Notes: generated by a model from the letters alone, not told the origin. DNA of 64,000 bases from Lonicera japonica (GCA_021464415.1 CM038467.1:30001248-30065247); one strand, 5' to 3'. Counted from the first letter of the stretch, positions 48,184 through 60,290 are shown. Numbers and translations: made by a program.

Positions 48184-48534
48184 CTCTTAAGAACCGTTCT
48201 TAAGTTAGCTAATTTAAGGACTGTCCATTTCAAGGGATAAACAGTTGAATTTTTTCATGAAACTTGGTGAGAATGATCTCTATAATGAGTAGTAGATCAT
48301 CTCTACCAAATTTCATCAAAAAAATCAAAAATGGGAAGGAGTTAACTAAAAATTTAAAATTCTAGAAATACGTATATATATCAATTTTTCAGTTAACCCA
48401 CCCACCCACTTCCTGATTGATTTTTTTTATGAAATTTGGTGGAAATGGTCTACTAATTATAGATATAATATATACAAGTTTCATGAAAAAATTGATCCGT
48501 TTACCAATACGAAAAAGACGGTCTTTAAGAGAAG
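48184..48534. mobile_element. MITE-like element with long inverted arms
   Basis: The ends CTCTTAAGAACCGTTCTTA and complement CTTCTCTTAAAGACCGTCTT are inverted. A second inner pair, TTTTTTCATGAAACTTGGTG and its complement near 48470-48500, extends the symmetry. The inner part is related to 51081-51337. Confidence 0.6.
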
Positions 48535-48779
48535 GGCTATATATATATATATATATGAGAGTGTATGTGGCCGCCCATTAAAGGTAACTTTATCTATGTA
48601 CCCACAAAACATATGGTTCATGTGATAGATTTTTTAATAGGACCAAGGCTTGCTGACAATTGAAATACTAAATTTATGATTGAATTAATTTTGCATTTTA
48701 AAGTTGGGCGGTTTTACCAGCTTCTGAGTTTGTTTAAGTAGAAAAGATCTTCCACTAGCTATTGCCGGTTGGTAGTGAT

Positions 48780-49520
48780 GTTGGGGTGTTTTCGGTTTTG
48801 ATCAGGATAAAAAGTAAGGTCTTCAAAACTCAATTCAAATGTAAAAATTTGGTTTCGGTTCATTTTGGTTTCTAAATTTTTTAAACCCAAACTCGAACTA
48901 AAATTTTCGGTTCAATTTCGGTTTAGTTTTATTCGGTTTTGACGTATACTTTTTTTTTCTAAATGAATTTAACATAACAATAGAATACTAATAGTAATGT
49001 AAGATTTGTTCAAATTCAAATTAAAGTCATGATTTTCTAGAAATAAGAAGCAAACATATAGAAAATTAAACATGTTCTCTATTTCATTTGTAAATTTACA
49101 AGAATAAAATACATTAAATAAAATGATGAATTATCTTACCATCATGCATATAATAATAAAAAAAATCTTAGCATCATGTAATTAATTCAATAATAGGGAA
49201 ATGCATTAATAATTTATTTTTTTAAGAGGATCACAATATGCAATTAATAAGGAATATATTTTTATAAAATGCTATATTTTTTGTATCATAATATACTTAA
49301 CGTGTGCCTTTAGAGAATATATTAACATATTTCATTCTTATACATAATTCGATTCGGTTAAGTTTGGTTCGGTTTTGAAGTAGCTAGCCTCGAACCAGAC
49401 CCAACTATTGGGTTTCGGTTTTTTCGTTTTTGGTTTCAATTTTTTTTGGTTCGAGGTTTTATGGATCGGTCCAGATCGATTCAGTCCGTTCGGTCAGTTT
49501 TCGAATTGGTCTTACCATCC
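48780..49520. repeat. TTCGGTT-rich flanks around an AT-rich core
   Basis: The motif TTCGGTT/TTTCGGTT recurs many times at about 48790-48955 and again at about 49350-49515. Between them lies AT-rich DNA with no ORF. It resembles a degenerate repetitive element, but no precise termini or target duplication were found. Confidence 0.45.
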
Positions 49521-50471
49521 TAAGTAACGTGATAAAAAAAATTGGAATATAGCATCTTTCGTGTGTTGACTAGTTTGACTAGTGACTTTGTTAATGTTAC
49601 TGGTTTTTTAAGCTCTAGTTAACGACTACAGTTGAAGTGAAAAAAAGGGCTACAGTTGATTTTTATCAAGAAAGAGCAATGTTACATGTGTTAAAATTTA
49701 TGTATAAATAAGTATTAAAATGCATTATAAAGTTGTACTCTCACCAATGGTATAAGCATTTAATGCATTTCAGTACTTATTTGTACAAGAGTGTTGATAC
49801 ACGTATATTTTCCGATTGAAAAATGTGAATGAACTTACAAGCGGTAGTAACTCTCTTGCATCAACTATCCCTTGAATGATATTGCCTCCTGTAGGGTTTG
49901 ACCAATCCTCTAGGAAGTGGATAATGATACCATATTTACTACAGCTTGTTAGTAACATCATAGTTTAATTGAGTAACTTTTTACTAATGCTATTGCTTGA
50001 CCAATGTACATTTCCTTAAACACGTGAATTCAATGCAATGAAGGAAATAAATGTTAAAATTTTCTTTTTAGATCAAGATAGAATGGAATTTGTAGATAGA
50101 ACGATTTTACATCTTCATTTTTAAGCAGACGTTTTTTCTCTCTCGTCACGAGATGACAGAGAAAGAAGATTGAAAAATAATATGAAATATTTTGTTGTTA
50201 ACTTGTGAGTGAAAATTGGCAAAAAAAAAAGAAAAAAAAGGAACCCCAAAAGTAAACAAGATCTTGGATAGAAGTTAGATAGGAAAGATGCTTCTTTTGT
50301 GATAAACCACACCAAAAGAGGCTTTCCTTTTCCTTCATTTTCAATCTCTTATGTTCCAAGAAAAAGTTTCATATTTTTTTCTTTCTTTCCCTTTATAATG
50401 AAGTTTGAGCATCAACATATCTCCATCGGAGGGACCCCATTCCTCTGTTCTCCTTCACAGAGAAGAATTAA
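49521..50471. other. Intergenic DNA with a short palindrome
   Basis: Contains an inverted repeat at about 49700-49795 (AATAAGTATTAAAATGCATT and, downstream, AATGCATTTCAGTACTTATT). I see no gene. The ORFs at 50121 and 50299 overlap on opposite strands in low-complexity pyrimidine/purine sequence and are not supported. Confidence 0.4.
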
Positions 50472-50683
50472 GGGCTGTTTGGTACAAGTTGACACAATTT
50501 TTGACTTAAATGTAGACAATATATTTTTTTCATTTATTTGAAGTTACATGATTATAATGCTTGCATCTACTCATGCTTTTAGATGAATTAAAAATCTAGT
50601 TGAAATAGTCAAAAATACTTTTTTTGTCAATAATTTTTCTTTTCATCTAAATTAAAAGAATTCCATCTCAAACCAGACGGGCC
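50472..50683. mobile_element. Tourist-like MITE with TAA target duplication
   Basis: Ends GGGCTGTTTGGTACAAG and complement GGCCCGTCTGGTTTGAGA are inverted repeats. TAA lies at 50469-50471 and 50684-50686. Length is 212 bp, with no ORF of its own. Confidence 0.72.
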
Positions 50684-51080
50684 TAACGTCTTGTCTCTTT
50701 ATAAATGCTCTTTAGATGAAGATAATTTTAGTACCTATAAAAACCGATGGCCTATTGGACAGACAATTTATGGTTTTATTTGATTAAAAAAGGATCTTTT
50801 TTTTCCCTATCATGTACAAACTAGCTGTGTTGAATTGGCCCTTATCCATGGTGGGGTTTTTGCCTCTTTCTCTCTAATCGAAAGTAACGTACATCTTTGG
50901 CAGCACAACTTGTGCATATGTAATCACCATAGTTTGTTGTATTCAAAGCCAAAATGAGTCTATTGGTTATTATGTGGAATTTAATTAAATATGTACACTT
51001 ATAATTTATTTGTATATGTAAACTTTTGTGGAGTTGGCTCCTCTTCATTATTCTTCTATTCAGTGGAATCTAATTCAAGT

Positions 51081-51337
51081 CTTAAACGGATGGATTTTTT
51101 CATAAAACTTGGTGGAGATGATCTCTATGAACATTTTCACAAAATTTCATCAGAAGTTTCAATCTAGAAGTGGATGAGATTATCGTCTAAAACTTTAATG
51201 GTTGAAAATGAACATATGTATCAAATTTTTATCACGCCTACTTTCGGTTTGAGTTTCTTAATGAAATTTTATGGAGATGATTTACTCATTATAGAGACAA
51301 TCTCTATCAAGTATCATGAAAAAATTCATCCGCTTAA
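51081..51337. mobile_element. MITE-like relative of 48184-48534
   Basis: The left arm CTTAAACGGATGGATTTTTT, with CATAAAACTTGGTGGAGATG, is answered at the right by a complementary segment reading TATCATGAAAAAATTCATCC. Related wording (TGAAACTTGGTGAGAATGAT) occurs in the 48184-48534 element. The short ORF at 51174 lies inside and is not supported. Confidence 0.55.
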
Positions 51338-53640
51338 TACTCGAACTATACTCCATTGAACATAATTAGATCAAAAAGATAATAAAGAGGAGTCGAGTTC
51401 AACTTTTGTGATGTACCAACTTTTATGGTAGGGTTGATCAAAACAAGAAGTACGAGTAAGAATGGCAACGAGTAGGCCACGTATGGAGCAACTTTTATGG
51501 TAAGGTTAACCAGAGGGTGCAGTGAGCGTGAGTAAGAATGGATATTTTTCTTTTCAAACTTTAGGGTTATGTGTGTAAGTGTTAAAAATATTAAGGTGAT
51601 TTTTGTAATACATAATATAATACAAAGTGAAAAAAAGTTCAGGCGAGAAAGAAAAAGAGGGTTTGATTGTCATCCACCCGAAAATGAAAAAAAATAAAAA
51701 ATTAACCGTGTTGTTAATTAATTAATTTTAAATATAATCCTCTATATAATAAATCCGACTTTACCTCTTAAAAAGACATAAAAATTCATTAGTGAAGCAT
51801 TTTTAATTAAGAATAAATGGATTAACATAGTTGGAAAAGCGCCTATTATATTAAAACTTGGAGAAATCTCATTTCGATTCTCACAAAAAAGAAGAAGAAG
51901 ATTTACGCTCTCTTTTTTTTGAAAAAACAAAATTCCCCATAGTTAACTTTATGTTTTGAGTCTTTTATTTGTACTTAAACTATTATTACTTTTTTTTGGT
52001 AAACATCCAAGAAAGTTCCAGGAGAGATGAAGAGCGTAGAAAAGGTGAAAACATGTAGGAGACAATGATAGACACCCATTTAAGAAAAATGGTTGATTGA
52101 ATCTTGCACTAAAAGAACACCAAATCTCCTTTTCATCATCTCCTTTTCACATTCTGTGAACGCTATTCATATCGTCAAAACAATTGTCTCTTTGTTAAAA
52201 TATCAAAGATGGATCAACTCTCCCCCAATGTTTTTATAATTCCTATTGTTGTATTAGTGTTCGTATATGAATATTTCAAAGTTACAAGTATTCGTCTCCC
52301 AATTTCTTTAAAACAGAAAAAAGGATCACCCCCAAGAGTATATATGTAAAATAACCTTACGTATGTTCAATATATGATATTAATATTAATCAAAACAAAA
52401 AAATAGCGATATTTATCACTATAAGTTACTTTAAGTAGTGAACTATTTAAAAAGTAAACAAAACTTGAACATATTTATGTTATGAAACCATAAAATAGAT
52501 GTTTTTCAAGGTGGAACGCATCATTGTACAAAATGAATTTTAGTGACAATATATGGTAGGAAAAAAAAAAGTCACGACCAAATCATTTATTGACGCAAAA
52601 TGTCACCACACAAATCTAATTTTTTTAACTTTTTTTACTAGTATGAATATTGTATTTTTTGCCCTCCTCCCCCAACCAAAAAAAACAACCAATTCCTGGC
52701 TTCATTCTTGTAGGATGTAATACTATTTTGAAATATTGTACTATCTACTTTTAAAATTATATATTATTTTAACAATATGCAAATTTTTAAAACCATTAAA
52801 ATAATAAAATTTACACAATCCCCACAAAACACATGGATTTCTAACAGATAGTCGCTGTCTCAAAAGTGTTCTGAACTTTAAAAAAAGTTGTAGAAGACGC
52901 AGACATATATACACACTAGTTTACTCCATTTGTGTTACTCGTATATGAATATACACACATTCATTTACACCATTTGGTGTCTACATAATTACATGTATAT
53001 TAATAGGGTAGTTATGTTATTAAAGTAATATTTTTTTTGCGAGTAAATTACTATTTTGAGAAGTCGTACTGTTTACTTTTAAAATTATACATTGTTGCTT
53101 TGGCAATAATACCACCTTATAAATAATTTGTATCAAAAAAAAAATATTTTTTTTGATAAAGGGCTTATTCTAGTCTAATTTTAAAGGTAGCAAAGGTTTA
53201 AATCCAGTTGTGTACGCATTTTCTTTCCGAAAAAATAGATTGCAGGAATAAAATAAAAAAAATTAAAAATGTGACACAACTTTGTAATATTTGAAATTGA
53301 TCCCGACTTTATATGCATAGATGAGCCGGTTAACCAATCAAAACCATAAAACCCCCAAAACCACCAACAAAGTTTTTTCGACTCTTCTAACAGAAGATAT
53401 ATAACACCACAGCGAGTCTATAAACAAATGAATGATTAAAACAAAGACTTATTATCAAATTATGCCACAGTACATGAACAAGATAAAGATGAAATCTTTT
53501 CTTTTGAAAGAAAATATATGGGTATTGAAAAGCCAAGAGAATTTTGTATCAGAGTCCTATTTACAAAGCAAAAAAAAAAAAGGAAAAAAATCTCTATTTG
53601 CACACACCTTATATTTCGAATCCGATTATCCAATACCAGC
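51338..53640. other. Intergenic AT-rich block downstream of the MYB gene
   Basis: No supportable gene, no clear terminal repeats. The part just below 53640 should contain the 3' untranslated region of the minus-strand MYB gene. The ORFs at 53432-53781 are antisense shadows. Confidence 0.4.
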
Positions 53641-55016
53641 CTACGAATACTGGCCAAATGCAGCAGAGAGTCTCTGGAAATGTTGTTCGCTTACATCCCA
53701 AGTCATATTATTATTGAACTGAACTTCGCTTTTATCATCACTGTAAATTTCTTCGGTATTCTGGTTCTGAATTGTGCTTAAAAATGGAGCTGGATAATAA
53801 TCTGCCCATTTGATTTCTTCTTGATCGCCACCCAAAGAATGAATCGGGGTATCTATACTCCGAGACTTTTGACTGTCTTTCTGTCCCCAAGAAAAAGAAT
53901 TGTTCTCGAAGAATGCACAATTATTACTATTACTCCCATTGTTGCTGTTAGAGCTTGGGGTAAGCGTGTTACTCGCGTCCCAGTTATTGATAAAAGAGCC
54001 CATTGGTGCGTTTCTAGAGGAGGGGAGGCTAATGGAGGGCTTGATGCGCTGTGGAGTTGAAAGAATGGAGCTTGACATAGAGGGTAGAATGTTGGGATTG
54101 AATTCGGAGGAATTTATACGCGGTGGAGTTGAAAGAATCGCGTTGGGGTTCAAGAAAAAGGTACTGGTGGGATTATTGACTGAAGCTGCAATATCGGATT
54201 GATCGTAGTTTAAAAAGAAAGTACTGTTGGGATTATTGGTGGTAGCGCTTTCTTGGGTGGTAACAAACCTGTTTAGAAAGAATTCTTGAGTTGGCGGTTG
54301 TGGTGGTGGCGGCGGCTGTGGTGCTGGGTAGTGGTCCACCAACTTCTCTAGGGGCTTGTTCGATACTTCAAATACATTCTTGTTGTTTTCATTTTGTGTG
54401 TTGGAGTTTTCTTCATTCTCGGACTCGGATATTGGCTTGTGTGTGTTGGGGTCGATCCCTCTTTGCCTTAGTTTCTTTTTAATCGACGAGTTCCATAAAT
54501 TCTTTATCTCGTTATCTGTCCTGCCTGGCAACTGAGCTGCAATTTGTGACCATCTGGTAAAAACAAAAACCCATTTACAATCAAGAATTATAGTTAACGT
54601 ATAAAAATGTAATGGAATTTGTACATGTGAGAACAATTTAAGTACAAAAAAAAAAAAACACGTACTTGTTTCCAAGAACCGCGTGTAATTCGATTATTGA
54701 ATCCTCTTCTTGTTGCGAGAATGTGCCTCTTTTGAGATCAGGCCTCAAGTAGTTAATCCACCTTAATCTACAACTCTTTCCGCATCTTTGAAGACCTGCA
54801 AATTTTTTCATTAGTCATAAACTTAAGGATAGTACCTAAAATTGCAATTTATTTTTTTTAAATTATGCATAAATATAATGTACCTGCGAGTTTAGGAACA
54901 GAGCTCCAACAACCATGGCCGAATTTGTTAATGTGTTTAATGAGTTTCTCATCTTCCTCAGGTGACCAAAGGCCTTTCCTTAGCTTCTGCTTATAACAAC
55001 AAGAATGCCTCCCCAT
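53641..55016 (-). CDS. R2R3-MYB transcription factor, complete, three exons, 391 aa (MYB61/MYB50/MYB55/MYB86-like)
   Basis: A nuclear DNA-binding regulator. Exons on the minus strand: 54884-55016, 54666-54795 and 53641-54553, joined in frame with GT-AG introns. The N-terminus [20 protein letters not shown] opens the R2 repeat (about 14-61, ...[20 protein letters not shown]). R3 follows (about 67-112, ...[20 protein letters not shown]), then [20 protein letters not shown]. This signature is shared with Arabidopsis MYB61/50/55/86 (subgroup 13), linked to secondary wall, vascular and stomatal traits. The specific role here is inference. Both introns fall at positions usual for R2R3-MYBs. The C-terminal region is low complexity: a proline run (164-175), EFFLN and two NNPxSTFFLN units (194-203, 214-223), two ILSTPxRI units (227-234, 251-258) and Asn/Ser-rich stretches, ending [19 protein letters not shown]. 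No stop or frameshift seen. Confidence 0.95.
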
Positions 55017-55124
55017 GTGGAAGGCAACAAGTTTGCAATTTTTTTATATAAAATAATTAGTACTTTCTGTGAATTGTCAGAAGAAAAGTGAAGGATGAGG
55101 CTATGTAGTGGAATTTTTAGGGGG

Positions 55125-55149
55125 GAGAGAGAGAGAGAGAGAGAGAGAG
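55125..55149. repeat. (GA)n microsatellite in the MYB leader/promoter
   Basis: A pure GA run (CT on the gene's sense strand) lies about 110 bp upstream of the MYB ATG at 55016. CT-rich leaders are common in plant genes. Whether it is transcribed is not shown. Confidence 0.85.
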
Positions 55150-55159
55150 GGTGTGTGTT

Positions 55160-58100
55160 TTGAAAATGAAATAGCAAGTATGGTAGGGAATCAAATTAAT
55201 AGGGGAGCGGGAGGCCAAAAGAGAAAGAGGGTCACATTAATATTCAAGAGGAAATGAAATGTGAAATTGGGAGGTTCAATAATCTTGACTATGCATTTTT
55301 CCATAATAAGAGGTTTTATGGAATTGATGAGTTTGACAGCACTTTTGTGGGGCATCATGACAGATATTTATTTGGTATGAGAAACAGAGTTTGTGAAGAT
55401 ATATATCCTTGTGCCTAGCTTCCAAATTGCATTAATTTCCCATGTATTTTATCTTTCCATATATAAACATTTTTTATTTTGTAAGATTGGATGGATAATT
55501 GAATAAACTCGAATTTGAGTTTTTTTTTCAGAAAAGAGGAGGTTCGAACTTGTGACATATTTTATTAAGAATTTATGTTTGACCGCTGCACTAAACTATA
55601 ATATAGATTTAAATTTGAGTTTTCATGTGACACGTAATAACAACTCTTTTTGAGAACTTTTCAAGTGATGGCTTATTTCATGACATTATTTGCAACTCCT
55701 TTGTTTTTCTTCTTTTTTGTGCTTTTGAATCGGCTAGTTTTATTTTGAGATGTCCCAAATTAAACATTCATTTTCCTTTATGTTAGAAAATAAAAAGTTT
55801 AGTTTCTATTTTGAGATGTAATTAATGCACTAACTCTCACGATTGAGTCAAGTTCTATTCTTATCCGTTAATTCACAATTGAAAACAGCAGCAGAGCCAA
55901 GATTTAGTGTTAAGAGGGGCAAAACCTTTTTTTTTATGACATACGTGACTCTCCTTTGACATTTGAAGAAGCGTCCCTTTAGTCAAAGGTGTCAAAACAA
56001 ATTCAAAAAATGCCCATTTTAAAGTGTTAAAGTACCAAATAAAATGAATTTACACCCCCACCCTTGTTTATAGAAGTTTATGATGAGATACAATGAGAGG
56101 GGGCATAGAACAACTTTTAACATAAAATTTGGTGGATTTTTTTTATTAGTAATACAGTTAAATAAAACACATGTAGAAAATTAAGGTGAATATGCATTAC
56201 ACTATACTTAGCTTCGCCCTTGGTTTAAATTGACGTGTTCTTACAAAAGTGTAAAAGTCAAATATAAATTTGTTAAATTATTGTCACTTTCACAAACGTA
56301 TTTATTATATTCACGCGATTAACAACTCAATTAAATATTCCAATTTTCTTCTTTTTGAAACTACCCGTATAATGTCAGATAAAGTCTTTAATTAAAATTA
56401 AGGGAAAGAAGACTAAAAAATTTGTTAAACTTAAATTATCCCAACTTTTTTCACATGTCCAAATCAATAAAAAAGTTTGTAGGTACCAGAAGTCCACAGA
56501 TTTAAAATAATAAAGAAGGATAATTAAGAAAGAGGACTTTTTGGAGTTGTATTGGATTCCAAGTAAACTCTTTAATTAAATTGCAACAAGTTTTATTGAG
56601 AGATTCCTATTTCACAAAATCAGACAAAAGATTCGAAAAAGGTAAAATGTTATTGGAGATAAGAAAACCCCATAATTAGTTAATTCACTCAATTATGGTA
56701 AGCACCCATTTAATTATTTCCCTATACAGTTAGACATCCTATTGTCTTCTCTTACACCTCCTATATAAAATTGGGTAAAGATTAATTATATGCATTAAAC
56801 TATGCTTCAAGTTGTATAAATCTCTCTTTATATTACTGGCTTTTGTTTTACTAGACATTCAGACATCCAATTGCACGTTATGTATGTGCACGCCTCGAGT
56901 TGACCGGGGTTGTAACCCATTCTATATTTTTTCACTAATATAATATATAAATTTTTTAATTTTAATTCAATCCAACATAATTCAACATCTACATTAGTTT
57001 ACCCTTATAAAAAATTCTAGATCTGCCCTTATAGAAAGGATCAGTAAAATCTATTGTTAGGAGCAACAATATTTGAGATATAAATAGTACATTCAAAGCA
57101 GTTTTATTGTCAAAGTAATTAATGCGTCGATTAGTTATATATTACGCGTTTTATGTTCTTTTTGAAAAGTCGGTTAGAGAACGACTAACTGGCATTCAAC
57201 GAATCAGCAAACACAAGGCCTGATAAATCACTTTAGGAACAAGGAGTCTCAAATATCTTATAGATTTGAAACAAAAGCTGATAGACAATTAATTATGCAT
57301 TAATTGAATATAGTTTATGCTTTAAAGTACTAATATCTCGGTTTCGGATTTAAACCATTTATGCATGACGATAAATCAATCTAATTTATTTTTTTGCTTA
57401 ATCTATGTTTATTTTAATTTACCAAATTAAACTGTAATTCTTTATTATTCAATAACTTTTTTGCCAGAGTTTTTTGTACTCGCAATTTCTCTGCTTGAGT
57501 GACTTTTTGCATCCTTTTCATAATTTAGTGCTACGTTACAAGCACTACATTTTATAATTTTTTTTAATATAAGCAAGAAAGGGGTTTCTCTAAGAAGACC
57601 TCTAAATTCTACCAACTCTCCAAATCATTAATAATATTCTAGAAGAAAGAATCAAACAAAGATTAAAAACTATTCACTATTCACTATTCATGATTGATTT
57701 TTGGATATTGTTTTATCCATTCTTTAAAGAACATCTTTTTCCAACAAAATAAAATAAAATAAAATAAAATGTGAGGCTAAAACAAAAGCAATGAACAATT
57801 AAACTATTGTACTCTACATAGATAACCGACAATCCCAATAATGTAGGTGAACTCTATAATTGAGTGTATTTATTATTTAGACACCGGAAATACGGATCAA
57901 ATTTTAAAAGATAAAATAATATCGTCAATATACTAAGAGATTTTTTTAGTAAAAATGTTGTCAAAAATTTGGTTTGTGTAATTGTGTATATGTATGTACG
58001 TATTTAACTCACACAAAGATTTTTTTTTCAAAATTATCAAGATTGATTAATTATATAACTAATTTGTATGGCGTATATGAATGCAAGAGAGTCAAGGTAA

Positions 58101-58309
58101 AAATTTAATTTAATTTTGTAATAAATTGGATTGGATTTATATTTCTTTTTGTAATACCTTGATGTTGGATGATTGTGCTATAATGGTTAATCCATAATTT
58201 TACTTTTTCATTAAAAATAACGGGTAAAGATTATGTGCGTGCGAGAAGATTTGAACCACATGCATATTTTGTGGTGATTGTACACTATGTTTAAAGAGTA
58301 ATGTTATAT
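55160..58309. other. Intergenic block upstream of the MYB gene
   Basis: No supportable gene. It includes the MYB promoter side and a minus-strand SINE-like head at 55519-55602 (listed separately). The remainder is AT-rich with no recognised element. Confidence 0.4.
55519..55602 (-). repeat. SINE-like, tRNA-derived head
   Basis: On the minus strand a box-A-like TTTAGTGCAGCGGT (about 55582-55595) is followed by box B AGTTCGAACCTCC (about 55538-55550) and a downstream T-rich/A-rich boundary. Order and spacing fit a tRNA-derived SINE. Confidence 0.45.
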
Positions 58310-58434
58310 TTACCTACAAAACTCATCACATATTCTTATCGAGTGCATTACATGAGTTGTATCTTCGCAAGATATAACAAGATACAATCCATATAATGAA
58401 CTTGGTAAGAATATATGGTGAGATTTGTAGGTAA
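58310..58434. mobile_element. Hairpin MITE with arms of about 56 bp
   Basis: The left arm begins TTACCTACAAAACTCATCAC. The complement of the right end begins TTACCTACAAATCTCACCAT. The two stay alignable for about 56 bp (58310-58365 against 58379-58434), leaving a short loop. The element is almost entirely self-complementary and non-coding. Confidence 0.75.
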
Positions 58435-59383
58435 CAGAAGCATTTTTCATGTTTTTAAATAATAATAAATATGGCAGTGATGTTACACTTTAATGATACT
58501 TTCATCGATCATTATCGTATTTTAAAACATTTTTTAATCATTCGGGTAACCTTTATCTTTATAGATTAATGCATTTTAAATTGAGGAACTATAAATTGGT
58601 TCATTTCAATTTTTTTTAAGGTAATTAAATTTTATAGATTTTCATATCTTAATCAAAGATTATACGAAGTAATACGATTCAAATCCTTACTTAAGTTGTA
58701 AAAAAGGAAAAAACATAAAGCTTGCCCTCAACTAATGTAATATTATTGAACTAGTTATCAATTTGTTGAACTTTTCTCTTAAAATTAAAATTATCCGAAT
58801 TACGCACATTATATGTGCATAATATACATGTATAAACTTGGTAGTTGTAAATTCGTATATCTTTTGCTTCTTGTACACCTTTTCAAATATGCAAAACTTC
58901 TTCCCATCTTAATTACATTTAACCATGTCTAGCCACTAACAACCACCACGGGAATTCCAACCACGCCGGAACTCTGCAACTACTCCTCATCAAACGGGCG
59001 CAAAGATATTTTTTGGTGTAGCTGGTCGTTGGTTTGGTGCAAAGCCTAGCGATCACGATGAGAAAGAAGAGGGAAGAAAAATGTTTAACAATGATAAACA
59101 TTCCAAAGCGATATTTACCGACACCAGCTTTTTGGACACTTTTAATGCATTGGTCGATGCCGCTTAATAGAGTGCTAAAGTGCTCTTGTAATCTTATCTT
59201 ACGGGAAATAGTAATCATGACTAAGATTATGGCTACAAGTACTCCAAATGCATACTTAAGCATTCAAAAATTATCTTTAATAACACTTTATATGCAATTT
59301 TTTTAAACATTGTTAATTCTCTTGCTTAACGGGATCGAAGATGAGTTGGTACTGAACACATTATAAAATGATAAAGTATTACT
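58435..59383. other. Intergenic DNA before the LINE relic
   Basis: AT-rich. A 114-codon minus-strand ORF (58919-59263) overlaps a 90-codon plus ORF (59034-59306). Neither matches anything I recognise, so I do not call a gene. Some of the sequence just before 59384 may belong to the LINE. Confidence 0.35.
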
Positions 59384-60055
59384 ATGGTTGATTTAGATAA
59401 GCTTATTTATGTTCGTTTACAGTTAGGTTTTGATTATGCTATTAGTAATACTTGTAGTAGTATTTGGGTGTTTTGGGATGCTTCTTTAGATTATCGTATT
59501 ATTTTTAATTCTAATCAATGTATTTCTGTTCAATGTAAACATTGCATGGTGGAGAATACTTTGTTGATCTCTGCAATATATGGTAAGTGTAATAAAATTG
59601 AGCGAAGGGAGTTATGGCTAAAACTTGAGATGCTTGCTCTTACGGAAGCGGCGTGGCTGATATGAGGGGATTTTAATATTGTGCGTTCTGCTTCAAAGAG
59701 ACTAGGGGGTAATAATATCGACTTGGGTGCTGCCAATGCATTTAATGATATGATTTTTAAATGTGGCTTAACTGAATTCAACTGTTTAGGGAGTGCTTAT
59801 ACATGGAAAAAGTCGGGTCAACGGATGTGGCAGAGGCTTGATTGTTTATTATGTAATGCGAGGTGGAAGCTAACTTTTCCGGATTGTGTGGTAGCTCATT
59901 TAAGCAGGAAACAATCATATCATGCTCCGTTATTTAGTAGGTTCAGTGATCAACTTGGAGGACGTAATGGTTGCTTCAAGTTTCAAAAAATGTGGACTAA
60001 GCATCATACTTTCTCTGAGGTTGTGCAAAGATGCTGTAATGATTATACTAATGGT
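59384..60055 (+). pseudogene. LINE (L1-type) endonuclease fragment, degenerate
   Basis: Conceptual translation in one frame resembles the apurinic-type endonuclease domain at the start of plant LINE ORF2. It has SAIYG..., R.LW.KL..L, then GDFNIV, GG, A..FND.I..CGL, GSAYTWKKSG, RLD.LLCNARW and FPDCVVAHLSR, with SYH in place of the usual SDH. An in-frame TGA (59663-59665) directly precedes GDFN, so it cannot make a continuous product. The reverse transcriptase that should follow is missing, because the frame is cut at 60055 by the copia LTR. The 5' end is not defined. Family knowledge: exonuclease-endonuclease-phosphatase fold. Inference: an old LINE copy that was dead or dying before the copia insertion. 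Confidence 0.8.
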
Positions 60056-60279
60056 TGTTAGAATATACTATATATTACGTTTCCTATTTCTATTATACTT
60101 TCCATATTGTATTAATTGTATTGATTGTGTTCCCATTATACTTTCCTAATTGTATCCTAGATTAGGGTTTTATTTCTAGTATATATATTCTTACTCTATT
60201 GTACATTCAATTATCAAGAAAGTAATACAATTCTTTCATTCTCCTTCTTTAATCTCTCTTTCGTTTCTATTTCGTTACA
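60056..60279 (+). repeat. 5' LTR of the copia element
   Basis: 224 bp, TGTTAGAATATAC ... TTTCGTTACA, with TG/CA ends. It holds a TATA-like TAGTATATATATTC (about 60177) and a pyrimidine-rich end. The boundary is fixed by the adjoining primer binding site. The 3' LTR is not in the window, so age cannot be read from LTR divergence. Confidence 0.9.
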
Positions 60280-60290
60280 TGGTATCAGAG
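60280..60290 (+). other. Primer binding site
   Basis: TGGTATCAGAG, complementary to the 3' end of initiator methionine tRNA, directly after the LTR. This is the usual minus-strand primer site of plant copia elements. Confidence 0.92.

Noticed and set aside
54291..54482. Plus-strand ORFs at 53821-54482
   Set aside because: Antisense to exon 3 of the MYB gene. Their length follows from the codon bias of the real frame.
58919..59306. Overlapping ORFs of 114 and 90 codons on opposite strands, one with two hydrophobic stretches
   Set aside because: No recognisable domain, no splice context, and strong overlap on both strands in AT-rich DNA. The hydrophobic runs are expected from T-rich codons. 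Transcript evidence would be needed.
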